A stretch of DNA of 64,000 nucleotides from Odobenus rosmarus divergens (Eukaryota > Chordata > Mammalia > Carnivora > Odobenidae), in the NCBI RefSeq assembly GCF_000321225.1, contig NW_004451873.1:62001-126000 (forward strand), given 5' to 3'. The notes under the pieces are model-generated. The model was not told the DNA's origin. It worked only from the letters and a program-made list of their open reading frames with translations, and ran no database searches. The translations under genes were made by a program, and so were the position numbers. Numbering within the stretch: position 1 is the first letter of the stretch; each line of letters starts with the position of its first letter. This document shows, one piece after another, positions 1 through 13,188 of the stretch.

Positions 1-744
1 GAAAAAAAGAAAATTTCTGGCATGGCAAACACTCCATAACAAAAGTCAAATAAAAAATGCAGGGATGCGTATTTGCAGCAACAAATGACAGAAAAGGGAA
101 TACTCATCCCAATATAGGAAATGCTCCCTCAGCTCCGTAAGAAAAAGATAAAAACTGAATGGAAATGGGGGAAGGGGATAAAAAGAGTTTGGGAATCATT
201 CCCTGCTTAATCAGCCACCTTGCATAAAGGCAGGGGAGGGCGTAGTGAGCTAGAAGAACAATGTAACGCAAATGTTATCAGACCCTCCCGGTCTGGGACT
301 ATAAATAAAGTTCCATTAACATCCATCACCCAAAGTTCCTGCTGTTTCTCTTCTGGCACTTACAAGACCTCTGCCCTCTTCCTCCTCTGCCACAAGTATT
401 TCTGGGAGTTCCAAAAAGGGAGCCCACATATGCTGAAGCATCACCCCGTCAGCCACAATCCCCATATGGCTTCTCTGGAGTTCTTCGCTCCCAGTTCAGT
501 GCTGTTGCGAGCAGAGCCACCCCAGCAGTGACCCACGTGGGACTACGGCTCTGAGGAGGTGCCCCCTTTCCAATGTTCCCAAAGCCTCCATTCCCTGGAA
601 CCAGAGGCCCCTGGGCCCCAGGTAGAGGTGAGGAGAATGGCTTTCTCCTTTGCTCAGTGGCTGGCCTCCCTGCTAACACCCGGGGGATCAACCCAGCTCA
701 AGAGGAAGAAAGAGGGGCCAGAGAAAGGGGACAAAAAGGGACAG
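1..744. other. 5' flank, no gene recognised
   Basis: Intergenic sequence upstream of HCN4. It is AT-rich at the extreme left and ordinary thereafter. No exon, RNA gene or repeat that I can name; short open frames on both strands show no family resemblance. Confidence 0.6.
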
Positions 745-1215
745 CTTTGTTTCCTACTGCTTCTGTAACTAATGGGCACAAACCTGTGGGCTTAAAGCAA
801 TACACTTTATTCTCTCACAGCTCTGGAGGCCAGAAGTCCTGGAATCAAAGCGTTGGCAGGGCTGTCCTCCCTCCAGAGGCTCTTGGGGAGAATCTTTCCC
901 CTGCCTTTCCCAGCTTCTAGAGCTGCATTCTTTGTGTTCCTTGGCTCATGGCCCCTTCATCCATCTTCAAAGCCAGCAGCATAGCATCATGCTTCAGTGG
1001 TTACATCGCCTTCTCGTTCTGTGTCGAATCTCCCTCTGCTTCCTCTTACAAGGACACTAATGATTTGCCTCCAGGGCCTCCCCAGCGACTCCAAAATAAT
1101 CTGCCCATTTTCAAGATCCTTAATCACATCTGTGAAGTCTCTTTTGTCATATACGGTAACATTCACAGGTTCCAGGGATTACGACTTGATTATCTTTGGG
1201 TACCATTACTCAGAT
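745..1215 (-). mobile_element. MaLR LTR (MLT1/MST-like), solo
   Basis: Reads, in reverse orientation, the familiar MaLR LTR landmarks: gctctggaggccagaagtcc, a tcctcttacaaggacact block, a gatccttaatcacatctg block and cacaggttccagggattacg. Highly diverged and without internal sequence nearby, so a solo LTR of an ancient ERVL-MaLR element with no coding capacity. Confidence 0.75.
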
Positions 1216-2134
1216 TGCCACAGGGCCAGATGCCTTTTTATCGTCCTCCTGCCGGCTCATCTCCTTTCTCCTTAGCCCCCAACCTCCTCCCCCAGTTTAG
1301 GGAGATAGCCCCCACAAATATTCATAGATGCAAAATAAATACCAGTATTGGGATGTTGTCTCTACCAGGAGTGTCAGAGGTCCAGCTTGGCAACCCAGTG
1401 CCCCGTGATGGGGGTCAGGCCACCAGTCTTGGCATACGTGGCAACTGGGTGGCAGGTCAGGGCTACAGAGCTAAGCTTCTGGGAAGGTCAAAGCACCATG
1501 TCAGCTGGTCACTGAAAGAGTCACCAGCAAAAGGAGGGCTTGGGGCCCCAACTGGCTGGAGCTGCTCTTCTATGGCCCTGTGTCAAACCTTGCCTGTGTC
1601 CCCACTAAGCGCTGATAGCAGGAGCATCTTCACATTTATCACTTTGTCCCTCTGTCATCATCACCATCGCCACTACTTCACCAACTTGAGGGCTCAACCC
1701 AAGGCTGGAAAGAGCTGAATACTGGACATAGGTTCAGGCTGGCATCTGACAGTCAACACAGGAAGATAGCATACGCCCTGACTAGAGAGAGAGTCCCAAG
1801 ACGACCCCCGGAGCAGGAGGTCCTGAGACGGGCATTCATAACCAACCTCCCAGAAGACCGGAGCAAGGGAGCGTTGGGGCATGATTTCTGCCTCCAGGGG
1901 CTGCCTTTAAAATGTGGTAGGCAGTGTTTTAAACACACCACCCCACCATAATCATCGACAACTACTGTCACCCTATTTACCACTGCAACCATTAACAAGA
2001 GTGTCACGGTCACCACAAGCAGAAAGCCTAGGAAAGTGCACGAGGGTAGAGTGCCAGGGCAAGGAGGGCACTGCTGAGAGGGAAGGCCGAAGAAATAATG
2101 GTGACCAGGCCATTAAAAAGCCTGCTTGCCTTTC
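1216..2134. other. Intergenic, no gene recognised
   Basis: Nothing recognised apart from a short CCA/TCA-biased stretch near 1,650-2,000. Open frames here look like chance. Confidence 0.5.
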
Positions 2135-3260
2135 TCCTAGCCCGATGGAAGTCGTTCAAGGGTCTTAGGCAGACATGCCCCAGTTACATTTTGGAAAACC
2201 ACTCTGGATGCAGCATGGATAATGGACTATAATAAGGCAAGGCTGGAGGTAGGGAGGCCAGTTAGGAGGCTGCTGCCATAACCTGGGCAAGAAATAATCT
2301 GGAGTTGTGTCAGTGGACATGGTAAGGAGTAGACGTATTTGAGAGATATTTATGGAGGAGAAATAGCAGGACTTAGGAACTGACTGGGTATGGGGGCTGG
2401 TGGCAGAGCTGGTGGTGGAAGAAGGAGTCAGGAATGATGCCCATGTTTCTGGCTTCAGCCACTGGAAGGATGGTGGTGTCATTCATTGAGTGGGGAGAAC
2501 AGGGGTCTTTGGAGAAGAGCGTGTGGAGTGCAAGGTGCTTGTGAGACATCCAAGAGGCCATTGAACAAACAGGTCTGGGGCCCTGGGGGGAGGTCCGGGC
2601 TGAGGACATGGATGGGAACCAAACCCAAGGGCCTGGGTGAGAGTGTCTGAGGACAGAGATCGCGTGAGAAAAGAAAGCACATGCAGTAGAGTCAGGAATG
2701 ACTCCTATAGGTGAGGAGTTGGCAGAGGAGGGAAACTGAGGACTGCCAGAGACGTAAAGGAAATCAGGAGAGGATGTGCTCCCGGTCAAGGTAGAGGATG
2801 TTTCAAGAAGGGGAAAGTGGTCAGCTGCGTCACATCATGCTCAGAGGCCAAGTCAGGGAAGGGATGAAAGGTGGATCTGGTCTTGCTGAAGACACGGGGG
2901 TAGCAGAGCCTGATCGCTGTGTGCTAAGGCACGAGGGCAAGGGACGCCTTCCCTCTCAAGGAGGTTAGAGGTGGGGGGAAGGAGAGAAGGAGACAGTGGG
3001 ATTCAAAGAGGACCTTTTGGGATCGAAGGGATCTGATCAGGCTTACGTGCTGATGGGAAGGATCCTATAGGAAGAGGTCGAAAGTTTGGGAGAGTGGTAA
3101 CTGATGGAATGGCACGAAGACAGGCACGAAGAATGGCAGATAGGGAAATACAGTGGGATTGCCAGGCAGCGCTGAGGGACATTAGAGACCATGAACTTGA
3201 GGAAGCTCCAGTCAAGGCCACCATGTGATTTTCTCTGGCTGCCCCCGCAGGGCTGCTGTA
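2135..3260 (-). mobile_element. L2 LINE fossil with readable reverse-transcriptase tail
   Basis: Antisense to the + strand is a decayed L2 (CR1-clade) ORF2. The minus-strand translation retains PVAEARNMGIIPDS and ISQIRLLLTMSTDTT, which match the conserved L2 segments around 'PVAQAKNLGVILDS' and 'ISRIRPLLTTSTATT'. The nucleotide order (gatggaagtcgttcaagggt at the low end, tgctgatgggaaggatcc at the high end) agrees with an L2 in minus orientation. It is frameshifted throughout. Confidence 0.85.
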
Positions 3261-3394
3261 GGCTATACACGGTAGGTCCTAGGCAATTCGTGTATGAGGA
3301 CCTCTTTTTCACTGAAAAAGTCTCTGGCTTTGAAACTTCCAAATACATCTGACAGCATAGCAGTTGTGATTGAGAAAGCCGCCAACGGTGGGCG

Positions 3395-3640
3395 AGGGTA
3401 AGACACTGCGTCGGTCGTAACTACCCGCAAACCCGGGCTCTTCCTCCGCCCGTGGGAGCTTAGGTAAGTTAGTCAACCTCTTTAGCCTCAATTTAATCAT
3501 CTGTAAAATGGAGATAAGACCACTTACCTGACCAGGACTCTAGCAAGGATTACATGAGCTGATCCATGCTAAGCACTTGGCGCGGCGCCTGGCACAGAGC
3601 TAGCTCTCCACAAATGTCAGTCATCATGGCCATGAATTCA
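3395..3640 (+). repeat. MIR SINE
   Basis: Carries the MIR core and tail: agttagtcaacctctttagc, catctgtaaaatggagataa, attacatgagctgatccatg and gcgcctggcacagagctagc. Ancient mammalian SINE. Confidence 0.85.
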
Positions 3641-4145
3641 GTTTTACTCTAAAACAAATTGGTGTTTTAGTCATCACGCTGGCACCCACACAGGGGGGAG
3701 ACGGTTGTTTGTGTATGTGGAAGGTGTGTTCCTTATTCAGTCAGCAGGCTGTGTTTGGGGGGCTGGGGAGACTCCGGGACCCCCTGGCAATAGTTTGGAG
3801 TCTCACAAGGATCCTCGGTCCCTCCACATCTGCTCCCGACTCCTTCTGTGATCCGGCCTCTCCCCAAGGCCGGCATTGCCAAGGAAACTGAGGCCCAGAA
3901 GCTTACCCATGGCCACGCAGGAACTCATGGCAGAGCTGCTGGGAACCGGCCTCTCTCAGCCCCTCTTGCTCTCCTCCTGAGGCAGCTTCAGGCTGTCGGC
4001 GTTTCCACAAGTGCCTGGGCCTGGCTGGGCCCATGTGTTTGCTGTGTTGCTGCTGTCACCGCCAACTGCTCTGTCAACCGTGGGAGTGTGGGCCTGGGCT
4101 CCAGGAGCTGTTGTCCCAACTCTGATTGTGGTTCCAGACTTAGTC

Positions 4146-4826
4146 ACATTTCTGTCCCAGGCTCTCTCACAGTCCCTGTCTCAGCCTCTGTCACAGCACT
4201 GTGGCAGCATCTATCACAGACCTGTCACAGCCTTTGTCACAATACCTCTCACAGCCCCTGTCACAGCCTGTCACAGACTCTGTCACAGCCTCTGTCACAG
4301 CCTCTGTCACAGACCCTGTCACAGACCCTGTCACAGCCCCCATCCCAACGCATCTCAGCCTATCACAGCCTCTGTCACAGCCTCTGTCACAGCCTCTATC
4401 ACAGCCTCTGTCACAGACCCTGTAGCAGCCCCTGTCACAGCCTCTGTTGCAGACTCTTTCACAGTCCCTGTCACAGCCTCTATCACGTACTCTATCACAG
4501 ACCCTGTCAAAGCTCCTATAGCAGCCTCTGTCCCAGCCCCATCTTAGTTTGTCACAGCGTCTGTCACAGCCTCTGTCACAGCCATCACAGTCCCTGGCAT
4601 AGCGGCCATCACAGACTCTGTCACAGCTCCTGTCGCAGCCCCTGTCAGAGCCTCTGTCACAGCCCCTGTCACAGTCTCTGTTGCAGACTCCATCACAGCC
4701 TCTGTCACAGCCTCTGTCACATACTCTGTCACAGACTCTATCATAGACTCTGTCACAGCCCCTTTCCTAGTCTCTGTCACAGTGTCTGTCCCAGCCCCTG
4801 TCACAGCCTCTATCACCCTCTCCCTG
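4146..4826. repeat. 12-bp minisatellite array (unit TCTGTCACAGCC)
   Basis: About 680 bp of imperfect head-to-tail copies of a 12-bp unit, roughly 55 copies, with variants such as ACCCTGTCACAG. Because the unit length is a multiple of three and lacks stops, several frames stay open on both strands and produce four-residue repeats (SVTA, CHSL, QPLS; VTEA in reverse); these are not genes. The hexamer CTGTCA (TGACAG in reverse, a MEIS/TGIF core) recurs in nearly every unit. It lies about 7.6 kb upstream of exon 1. Confidence 0.95.
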
Positions 4827-5109
4827 ACACTGTCTCTGCTCTGGACCCTGCAGTGTGGCCTGTGGGGCACAGCTCTCATTATACAGCGGAACTGTCTTCC
4901 TCTGGAAGGCGTCCAGTGAAAGGCTCATGTAATAGCAGGTTATCCTGACGTGCAGGGCTCGTGGGAGGGAGGCTGGGCCATGGGGCCTGCACAAAAGATG
5001 TGCTTTGCAGGGAGCTGGAAAGCAGAGCTCCCAGACCAACTGCCAACCCTAGCTGTGGCTCCCGCCATGGGCCCACAGGCATCTGGGGTCCAGGCCCTTC
5101 CCGCCGGCA

Positions 5110-5725
5110 GGTGACTAAATGGTTTGGTGCCATTACTTTAATCTCTTCGATCCCACTGTGAGCTTCTAAGAGTAGGGACTGTGTCGTTCTTTTCTTGTCC
5201 ACTTACTGCAGAACTGAGTGCAGGGCTGGGCTCCCAGGGCCCAACCTGGTGGTTGTCCCCAAAGTCCTGGCTCATTAGGTCTAGTCACTTCCAATTGCCT
5301 CCAGAACCAACTTACCTTTGGGTCCTTGTGCTCACCCCCGACCACCAGGGCTACCATCCCCCAGACTGCTGAGCCATCCCAGTGATGGGTTCCCCTTTGC
5401 CTCTTTTGCTCACACTGTGCCCTTCACCTGGCACGGGCCACCTCTCTGCTTCCACTTTTCTGAATCACACATTGCAAAAGCCAATTCAAGCAGGACCATC
5501 TCCCCCTGCTCCCCTCCTCCATGTCCTTCCTCCTCCTTCCTCTGCTCTCCAGCCACTTGGCCACATCACATGACCCTGGTCCCTGGCTTCTTTACAAGAG
5601 TTTCTGTCTCTGTCTTATTCTTGTCACAGACCGTGGTGGCTAAAGGTTAGGGGCTGGATCTTTGGGGTGATATAGTAGGTTCTCCACAAACCGGCTAGAT
5701 AAATAAATGGGTGAATAGTTGAACA
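5110..5725 (+). mobile_element. L2 3'-end fragments
   Basis: Two stretches look like the L2 3' region in plus orientation: gtgagcttctaagagtaggg followed by gactgtgtcgttc near 5,160, and the pyrimidine-rich segment to gatatagtaggttctccac near 5,670. Boundaries are vague. Confidence 0.55.
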
Positions 5726-5830
5726 AAAACAGGACTGATGTGAAATTGGGTAAGAAGAATAATAGAGGAGTGAGGGAGAGGACAGTGGGCATGGCAGGGA
5801 GGACAGCAGGAGCAAGGCTTGGCCGAAGGG

Positions 5831-6146
5831 AGGAGCCCAGCGTTAGTGGGGGCTGCAGGCTGAACCCGGGAGGAGCCCAGCGTTAGTGGGGGCTGCAGGC
5901 TGAACCCGGGAGGAGCCCAGCGNNNNNNNNNNNNNNNNNNNNNNNNNNNNNNNNNNNNNNNNNNNNNNNNNNAGGCTGAACCCGGGAGGAGCCCAGCGTT
6001 AGTGGGGGCTGCAGGCTGAACCCGGGAGGAGCCCAGCGTTAGTGGGGGCTGCAGGCTGAACCCGGGAAGAGCCCAGCATTAGTGGGGGCTGCAGGCTGAA
6101 CCCGGGAGGAGCCCAGCATTAGTGGGGGCTGCAGGCTGAACCCAGT
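5831..6146. repeat. 40-bp minisatellite, interrupted by assembly gap
   Basis: Tandem 40-bp units beginning aggagcccagcgttagtggg start at 5831, 5871, 5911 (cut by the gap), 5987, 6027, 6067 and 6107. The visible copies are almost identical; the last two share cattag in place of cgttag. High identity and a gap suggest a collapsed, longer, probably polymorphic array. Confidence 0.95.
5923..5972. other. Assembly gap (50 N)
   Basis: Fifty Ns inside the 40-bp minisatellite. The unit phase across the gap needs 14 plus a multiple of 40 missing bases, so 50 is a placeholder and not a true length. Confidence 1.
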
Positions 6147-6149
6147 CTC

Positions 6150-7890
6150 AGGGCCACCCCCCAGCGATCCTCACTTCCCACCCCCCCACCTTGCCCTGTT
6201 TGCCAACTCTCTTCCACCTCTTCCCCTTCTCCCAGGCGACCCTGTGTCTTCCTTTCCCTTCCTAACTCCTCCGGCCCAGGGTGTTGAAACCATCCTGGGG
6301 CCCCTGTCTGAACTCACTTCAGCTCTGATATATGGTGAATTCCAGACTTGGGACAGAGGAGTCTCTGGTACTTAGCTTCTCGGCAGCTCGGCTCAGCCAG
6401 CACCTTGGGGGCCTCCCCCCACCCAAGTGTCTCACTCTCCAGCCTGGCTCTGAGTCCAGGTGGCCCAGACGTCCTGGAGCCCTAGTGGGATACAGAGACA
6501 CAGTCCAGACCTGGCTGAGCTGTCAACACATCTTTCTTCTGCCTCCCTGAGAGGAGAGGGGGATGATGTCCCGGCCAGTGCCTTGGCCAAGTCCCGAGGG
6601 AGTAGTTGGGAGTATAGGATGGGGAGAATGCAGAGATCAAGGGCTGGCCTGGAAATGAAAGGGCTTTATGCTCTGCCAGGCTCTGGGCACTCACAGGTGG
6701 GGTCCTGCACAGAGGCAGGGGGTGGTGAAGGGGACAATGCCATGGCTCACGCTCCCAGATCCTAAGGAAACCAGGCAGAGCTGAGAAGAAAGCAGATGGC
6801 AAACCCAATAGGAAACTGAGCCTGTAGGGACTTTCTTTCACTAGTGCCTTAATATCATCGGGGGAGGGTGGGCATGTGGGCTCCCAGTAGTTTCTGCAGC
6901 CAGACTCTGGGGGTGAGGGTATTGGGAGGAGGGGCTCAGAAGGACCCAATAACCTTCCTTCTATTGGGACAGAAGATTTTCTCCTAGGGCCAGCTTAGAG
7001 CAACCATTTAGTGGCCCCCTAAGCTGGACCCTTCCCCTAGGCATATCCTTTGGCAATTCCTCATTTATCCCACAGAGAATGCAGCAGGCCTCACTCCTGC
7101 CAGGCTGCTCCATTCACTGTTTCCCCCATAAGAAACACACACACTCACACACACACACACACACACCACTGTCTAGAAAACCCAGTTCACTTTCCACCTC
7201 CCCCAGGAAGCCGACCTTCACCACACTCAGGAAGCACCATTGCTCTGAGCTTCTGAACCACTTACTCTGACCCTTGATTACAAACCCCTGGAATGGCCTT
7301 TCACCACTTTGACCGACTGAGGACTGCCCATCTAGGGCATTTCACTGTCTTCTCGGCCTTCATCCATTTGTGGCTGTGCTCAGGGATGGACACCAAGGCT
7401 TGGTCCAGACTAGGTGATTGATTTGTTCTCTCCATACATCTACATACTCCTTCTTGGGGCCTCGTCCCCAGGTCAGAACTGCCAGCAGGAAGTTTACATA
7501 TCCCTGATTCCAGCCCCTGGAGCAGACCTGCCTCCGAGCAGAGCAGAAGGTGTCCTGGGAGGACCATATCTACCCTAAACAGTGAGATTAAGTTGCACCT
7601 GTGTATGGTGGCGGCCTTGAGCATAGGGTCAAGGGTGTGACCTCTGAGTCAGTTTCCTCTGATCCCACTTAGGCAAGCGCTCATCCCAGAGAGAAGGAAG
7701 TATGCCTCCTGGAGACTCAGCCAAGACTCACCAGGGACAGAGAATTTGAAGAAAACAATCCTGCATAGCAAGACATCACTTCTGTCCCAACAGCAATTTT
7801 AAGACAAATATGTGACCTAAATTGGATTCCAAAGGCCAAGTGTCTCCTCCATGGGCAATAGCCTCTATTGGCTATTCCAAGTTTTATCCA
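6150..7890. other. Intergenic, no gene; contains a (CA)n
   Basis: No exon or named repeat seen apart from the CA microsatellite at 7,134-7,167. Confidence 0.5.
7134..7167. repeat. (CA)n microsatellite
   Basis: Alternating CA with a single CTCA interruption. Confidence 0.95.
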
Positions 7891-8065
7891 ATATTCCATC
7901 ATTCAGTGTTTATTGAGAACTTACTACAAATGAGATGTCATACTCCAAGCATTCATTCTCTCAGGCTTCACAATAACTTATGAGGTATACATCATTAAAC
8001 CCATTTTACACATGAGGAAGACTGAGGCATACACAGGCAGTAAATGACAGAGAAGTATTTAATTC
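7890..8065 (-). repeat. MIR SINE
   Basis: In reverse orientation: cagtgtttattgagaactta, acttatgaggtatacatcat, cccattttacacatgaggaa. Typical of MIR read backwards. Confidence 0.8.
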
Positions 8066-8349
8066 GGTTTCCCAGTCTCATGTTCTATTGCTTACAGCGG
8101 GGGGCCCCCGGATTTTTGGAATTCACAGACCAATAACATTTCAAAAATGATTTTTGGGAACAAACACAGAATCCCATGCCAACTTTTTATTTAGCCAAGG
8201 ACATAAAAAATACCATCTTCTAGCACTATGATTTCATAAAAGGGCATTTCAACACAGAAAATTCAGCAAGGATATAATGTTAGAATAAAGACAGACTTCT
8301 AAGAAGGACAGTTGGCAACCTTACCCTAAAATATCCTACATTGTTCTCC

Positions 8350-8384
8350 TTCTCTCTCTCTCTCTCTCTTTTTTTTTTTTTTTT
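8350..8384. repeat. (TC)n followed by T run
   Basis: About ten TC units then about fifteen T residues. Confidence 0.9.
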
Positions 8385-11029
8385 GTTAAATTTCAGGCAG
8401 AACTGGCCAAAACCCTGGCATTACACGGTGTGGGAGTCACATCCCTACCTCTGAGCTGCCTCTTTAAGCAAGAACAATGCCCTCAGCCAAAAAGCAAATA
8501 AACTTTCAGAATTTCTTAGCCCCCTCTGCCCATTCAGGTTCCTACCAAATAAGGTCTGAGACTGACCTATAATTAGCTACATTCCCATCCCGCTCCCCTG
8601 GAAGGGAAGGAAGCCCATCTTCACCAGCCCCTTCTCTCTTGGACCCGAATTTTTTCTGGGTTTGCATTCCAGGAATACCCAGGGACCCTGCAGCCCTGCA
8701 GGAAGCACATCTGTCTCTCAGAGACACTCAGCTGACAGCCATAGGTGTCTCCATCTCAGTCCAGAGGCAGGACCTTCCCCTTGCCGCAGTCCCCAGGTCC
8801 CGTCTATTGTGTTACCAGATGAGCCAGAACAGACCCCAGGCTTTGTAGGCAGCCCTGGAAATGAGAAGGCATGAGACCTGGCTGGAGCAATGGCGAGAAT
8901 ACAGAATGTGGAGGCTCATTCTTCGCTGTCTCTCTGCTTCAACCACGCCAGACTCAGAACCGCCTCTCCTCCCTCCTGCACCTGGGCCTGCCCTCCACCC
9001 CACCTGTGTGAGTCGGCCGGGCAGCCGAGAAGAGCCTGACCTGTGGGGCCTTTGGCTGGAGATCCAGCTCCACAGCTTCTCTTGCTCTGAGACGTTTGGC
9101 AGGCACGTCTCAGGACTTTAGTTTTCTTGCTTGCAAATGGGAGTAAGAATGTTAGGTAGAGCCACTGAAATCATAAAATGGTCCACAAAAATTTCATGTG
9201 GTTTAACAGATGAAGTGTAAACTCTAAGGTGCTAGCTACGTGTCTCTCACCAAATCTGACCCCTTCCTCCAGGGAGTCCTCCCTAGCTACCCCAAGGTCA
9301 GCGAGGTCCCCCTCCTCAAATCTCTCATGGGTTGAGGCACGATTTAGTACACATTTCTTTCCTATCTTGCGTTTTCTCCTCTTTCCTAAGGATGAGACTA
9401 AGATTCCCCACAACTGGGGCCTGTCAAGGGCTGGGTTTCTTCCTCCTCTACCCGCCACACAGCCGGCATGCCACAGCTGTCCTCCATTGGGGTTTTCACA
9501 CAGAGGAGACAGGAGAGGCCAGTGTCACCACATGCCTACTTTATCTGATAGTCATTTCTGCGCCCAAGGGCGGTCCTAGATGGTCCTGGATGCGTGGTGC
9601 TAACCAAATGGAGGGTATGTGAGGTGCTAGAGGGAGAGGAATCCGAGGGCCCTGACCCCTGGCCTATACCTCCGTCATATCCTCCATCGACTTCAAGGAT
9701 CCCCTTCAATGGCATTAGCTAACTTCCAGGGTCACTCATGCATAGTTGATGTTTCCTGATCTGCTCTCTGTCCCTCCTGGTTTTGGTTCTGAGGTCCCCA
9801 AGATGAGTCGAATCTGTCCTGCTCAGTCCTGATGGAGACACAGACTGTCCCCGACTGTGACGGGGACACAGACTGCACTGTGTAATCAGTGCTCAGGTTG
9901 ATGGGAGCTCATGGGCCATGGGGACTAAAAGGTGGGACATGGCCAAAATTTGGGTGGCCAGGAAGGGTACCCAGAAGAGAGGATGCCCTTACCACGGATC
10001 GTTGGGAAGCCTGTTTGGGCTGACTTCCTGAAGCTGCGGTAGGGCAGACTAGCTCCTGGCTGTATACAGAAGCCCAGAGAAGTGAGTTAAACGGAGGTCT
10101 TCTCCCTATGGCTGGCACATCAGGGCAGGCGGGGCTCTCAGCCCGTTAAGAACACTCCTTCTCAAGGAGACCCAAGGACATTCAAGGATTAGGCCTCCCA
10201 GCATCTGTGCAGAGAACTGTCAGCTCAGAGCTGCTCAAAAGTAGAAATGCCAGCTAGCGGTGATATCATCACCCCAGTCATTCCCTCCCTCCCCCCTGGT
10301 CCTGTGGTCCAGTGGGTAGAGCAGAAAAGCCCCTGCCAGGCTTCGTCCTCCTACCTTGCTTCCAAAATTTCTGCTCTGAATGGGGTGGGGGAGGTGGTCC
10401 CAAGTGGGCTCCGAATGACAGTAAAAAATCCTTTGAAGCAAAACTTCATGCTATTCCTCGGAGAGATGGCAGTGCTAGGGGGCCTTTGCGCCCCCCTCCT
10501 GTCAGACTTTGCTGACAGTCCACTTCAGCATTAACCCAAACTCCAACCTTCTCTGGCTAACCTTTTCCCTCTAATGCCCCATTTTTGAGCTAATCTTGGC
10601 CCTGACAGGAACTGAGGAACCCCTGGGCCATCTTGGTGGCCCCCAGGCCAAGGAGAGGGGACCTGGCAGCCCCGCCTGTGTGGATGGGAGGTGTCAGGCT
10701 GTCCTGGGGTGTGGAGGGGAAGAGAGAGGTATCTCTGGCTGACCTGGTGGGATTTGTCCATAAACCCGGAGACGGTAAACGGAGAGAGGACACACAGCTG
10801 GATGGCCTGCTGGCCTGTGGGTGGGGATGGGGAGCAGACTCAAAGGGGGAGGGGATTGTATAGCTGCTTGGGGGTAGGGGGCCTGGATGGAGCGGGAACT
10901 CCTCTAGCGTTGGTCCACATAGGGGTGTCACAATTTGGATGGGAACCCAGGATGAAGGTCCACAGCTAGCCCCAGAGTGCCAGGCCGCCAAAGCAGCCTG
11001 CCTATTGGCTCCCCGCTGCAGCCCCGCTG
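8385..11029. other. HCN4: Proximal 5' flank of HCN4, no gene recognised
   Basis: Upstream sequence leading into the CpG island. No exon seen. Weak L2-like pyrimidine-rich sequence at about 9,190-9,420. Proximal enhancers could lie here, but I see no strong motif cluster. Confidence 0.45.
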
Positions 11030-11730
11030 GTCTCAGAAACCCCCACCTGAACCACCCGCGGGGAGGTGCGCACGGGGATCCGACCCCGCGTCAGCTGTGG
11101 GCGCCTTTCCTCGAAGTCTTACCTCGAAGGCCTGGGTCTCACCCGCGCGCCCGGTGCCTCCCGGAGTTTTCCCCACGCCCTCCTTGCTAGGCTGCTGCGA
11201 GGCTCCGCAGGGGAAAGACCGGCGGGGGTTCGCCCCCCGCCCGTGTCACAGGAAAACCCCGAGAGCAGCCCAGAGGCAGCGCATTTCCTGGAAACCCCCT
11301 CTCCAGACGCCTGGCGGAAAGGCCTGGGGCTCCGCATCCAGACGACCCGCCCGCCTCCCTAGAGGTGGGTCGGAGACTCGGCTGAGAAGCTAAACCGCCG
11401 CGGAAAGGCGAACCTAGAGCTCGGAGAAGGAGAGATCGGGAAACCCCGTCCCCCGCCCCTTCCCCCCGCCCAGTCTTGGGGTGGAAATTCGCAGCCCAAG
11501 CTGGAATCCTAGACTTGGGGCGCGCTCCCAGCCTTGGCCAAGGAAAGGTATTTGAGGGTATAGGATTAAGGACGCCTCTCCCCCCAGCCGCTAAGGTCTG
11601 GCGAGGGTCCACCCTGCGCCCCGGTGGGGCCCGCCCCCCGCCCCCCGCCCCCCTCCCCCCTCCCGGTCCCCGGCCCGCGCGCGGCTGCTCCTTTAAGAAG
11701 CCCAGGTAGGCAGGCCCGGCTGCGGGAGCC

Positions 11731-11744
11731 GCTCCTATGGCAAC
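11731..11744 (+). promoter_or_regulatory. RFX X-box-like half site in promoter
   Basis: The 14 bases ending ATGGCAAC match the right half of the RFX X-box (GTTNCCATGGNAAC); the left half is degraded. It sits at the likely transcription start. Motif match only. Confidence 0.3.
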
Positions 11745-11964
11745 CCGCGAGCTGCGGCGGCTTCATGAATATTCCGGGGCGCGGGAGCCGAGCGCTGCCG
11801 GAGGGCGCTCCGGGGGAGGCGGCCGCTGATGTAAGCCCGGCGGGCCGCTGGGCTCCGCTCGGCTGCGGCGGGAGCCCCGGGACCGGCCGGCCGGGCTTGG
11901 CCAGAGGAGGCGAGGCGAGCTCGCGAGTGGCTGGCCACAAAGCCGAGGCGGCGGGACAGACTGA

Positions 11965-13188
<1,224 letters not shown>

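Noticed and set aside
3848..4948. Open frame of 366 codons with CHSL repeats, and companion frames on both strands
   Set aside because: Produced by the stop-free 12-bp tandem unit; several frames are open at once and there is no start context, splice signal or homology.
4146..6146. Repeat arrays considered as CRISPR
   Set aside because: Units are directly abutting with no unique spacers and the genome is mammalian; these are minisatellites.
10295..10345. tRNA A-box-like ggtccagtgggtagagc
   Set aside because: No B box, no acceptor stem or cloverleaf could be drawn; chance or a decayed SINE head.
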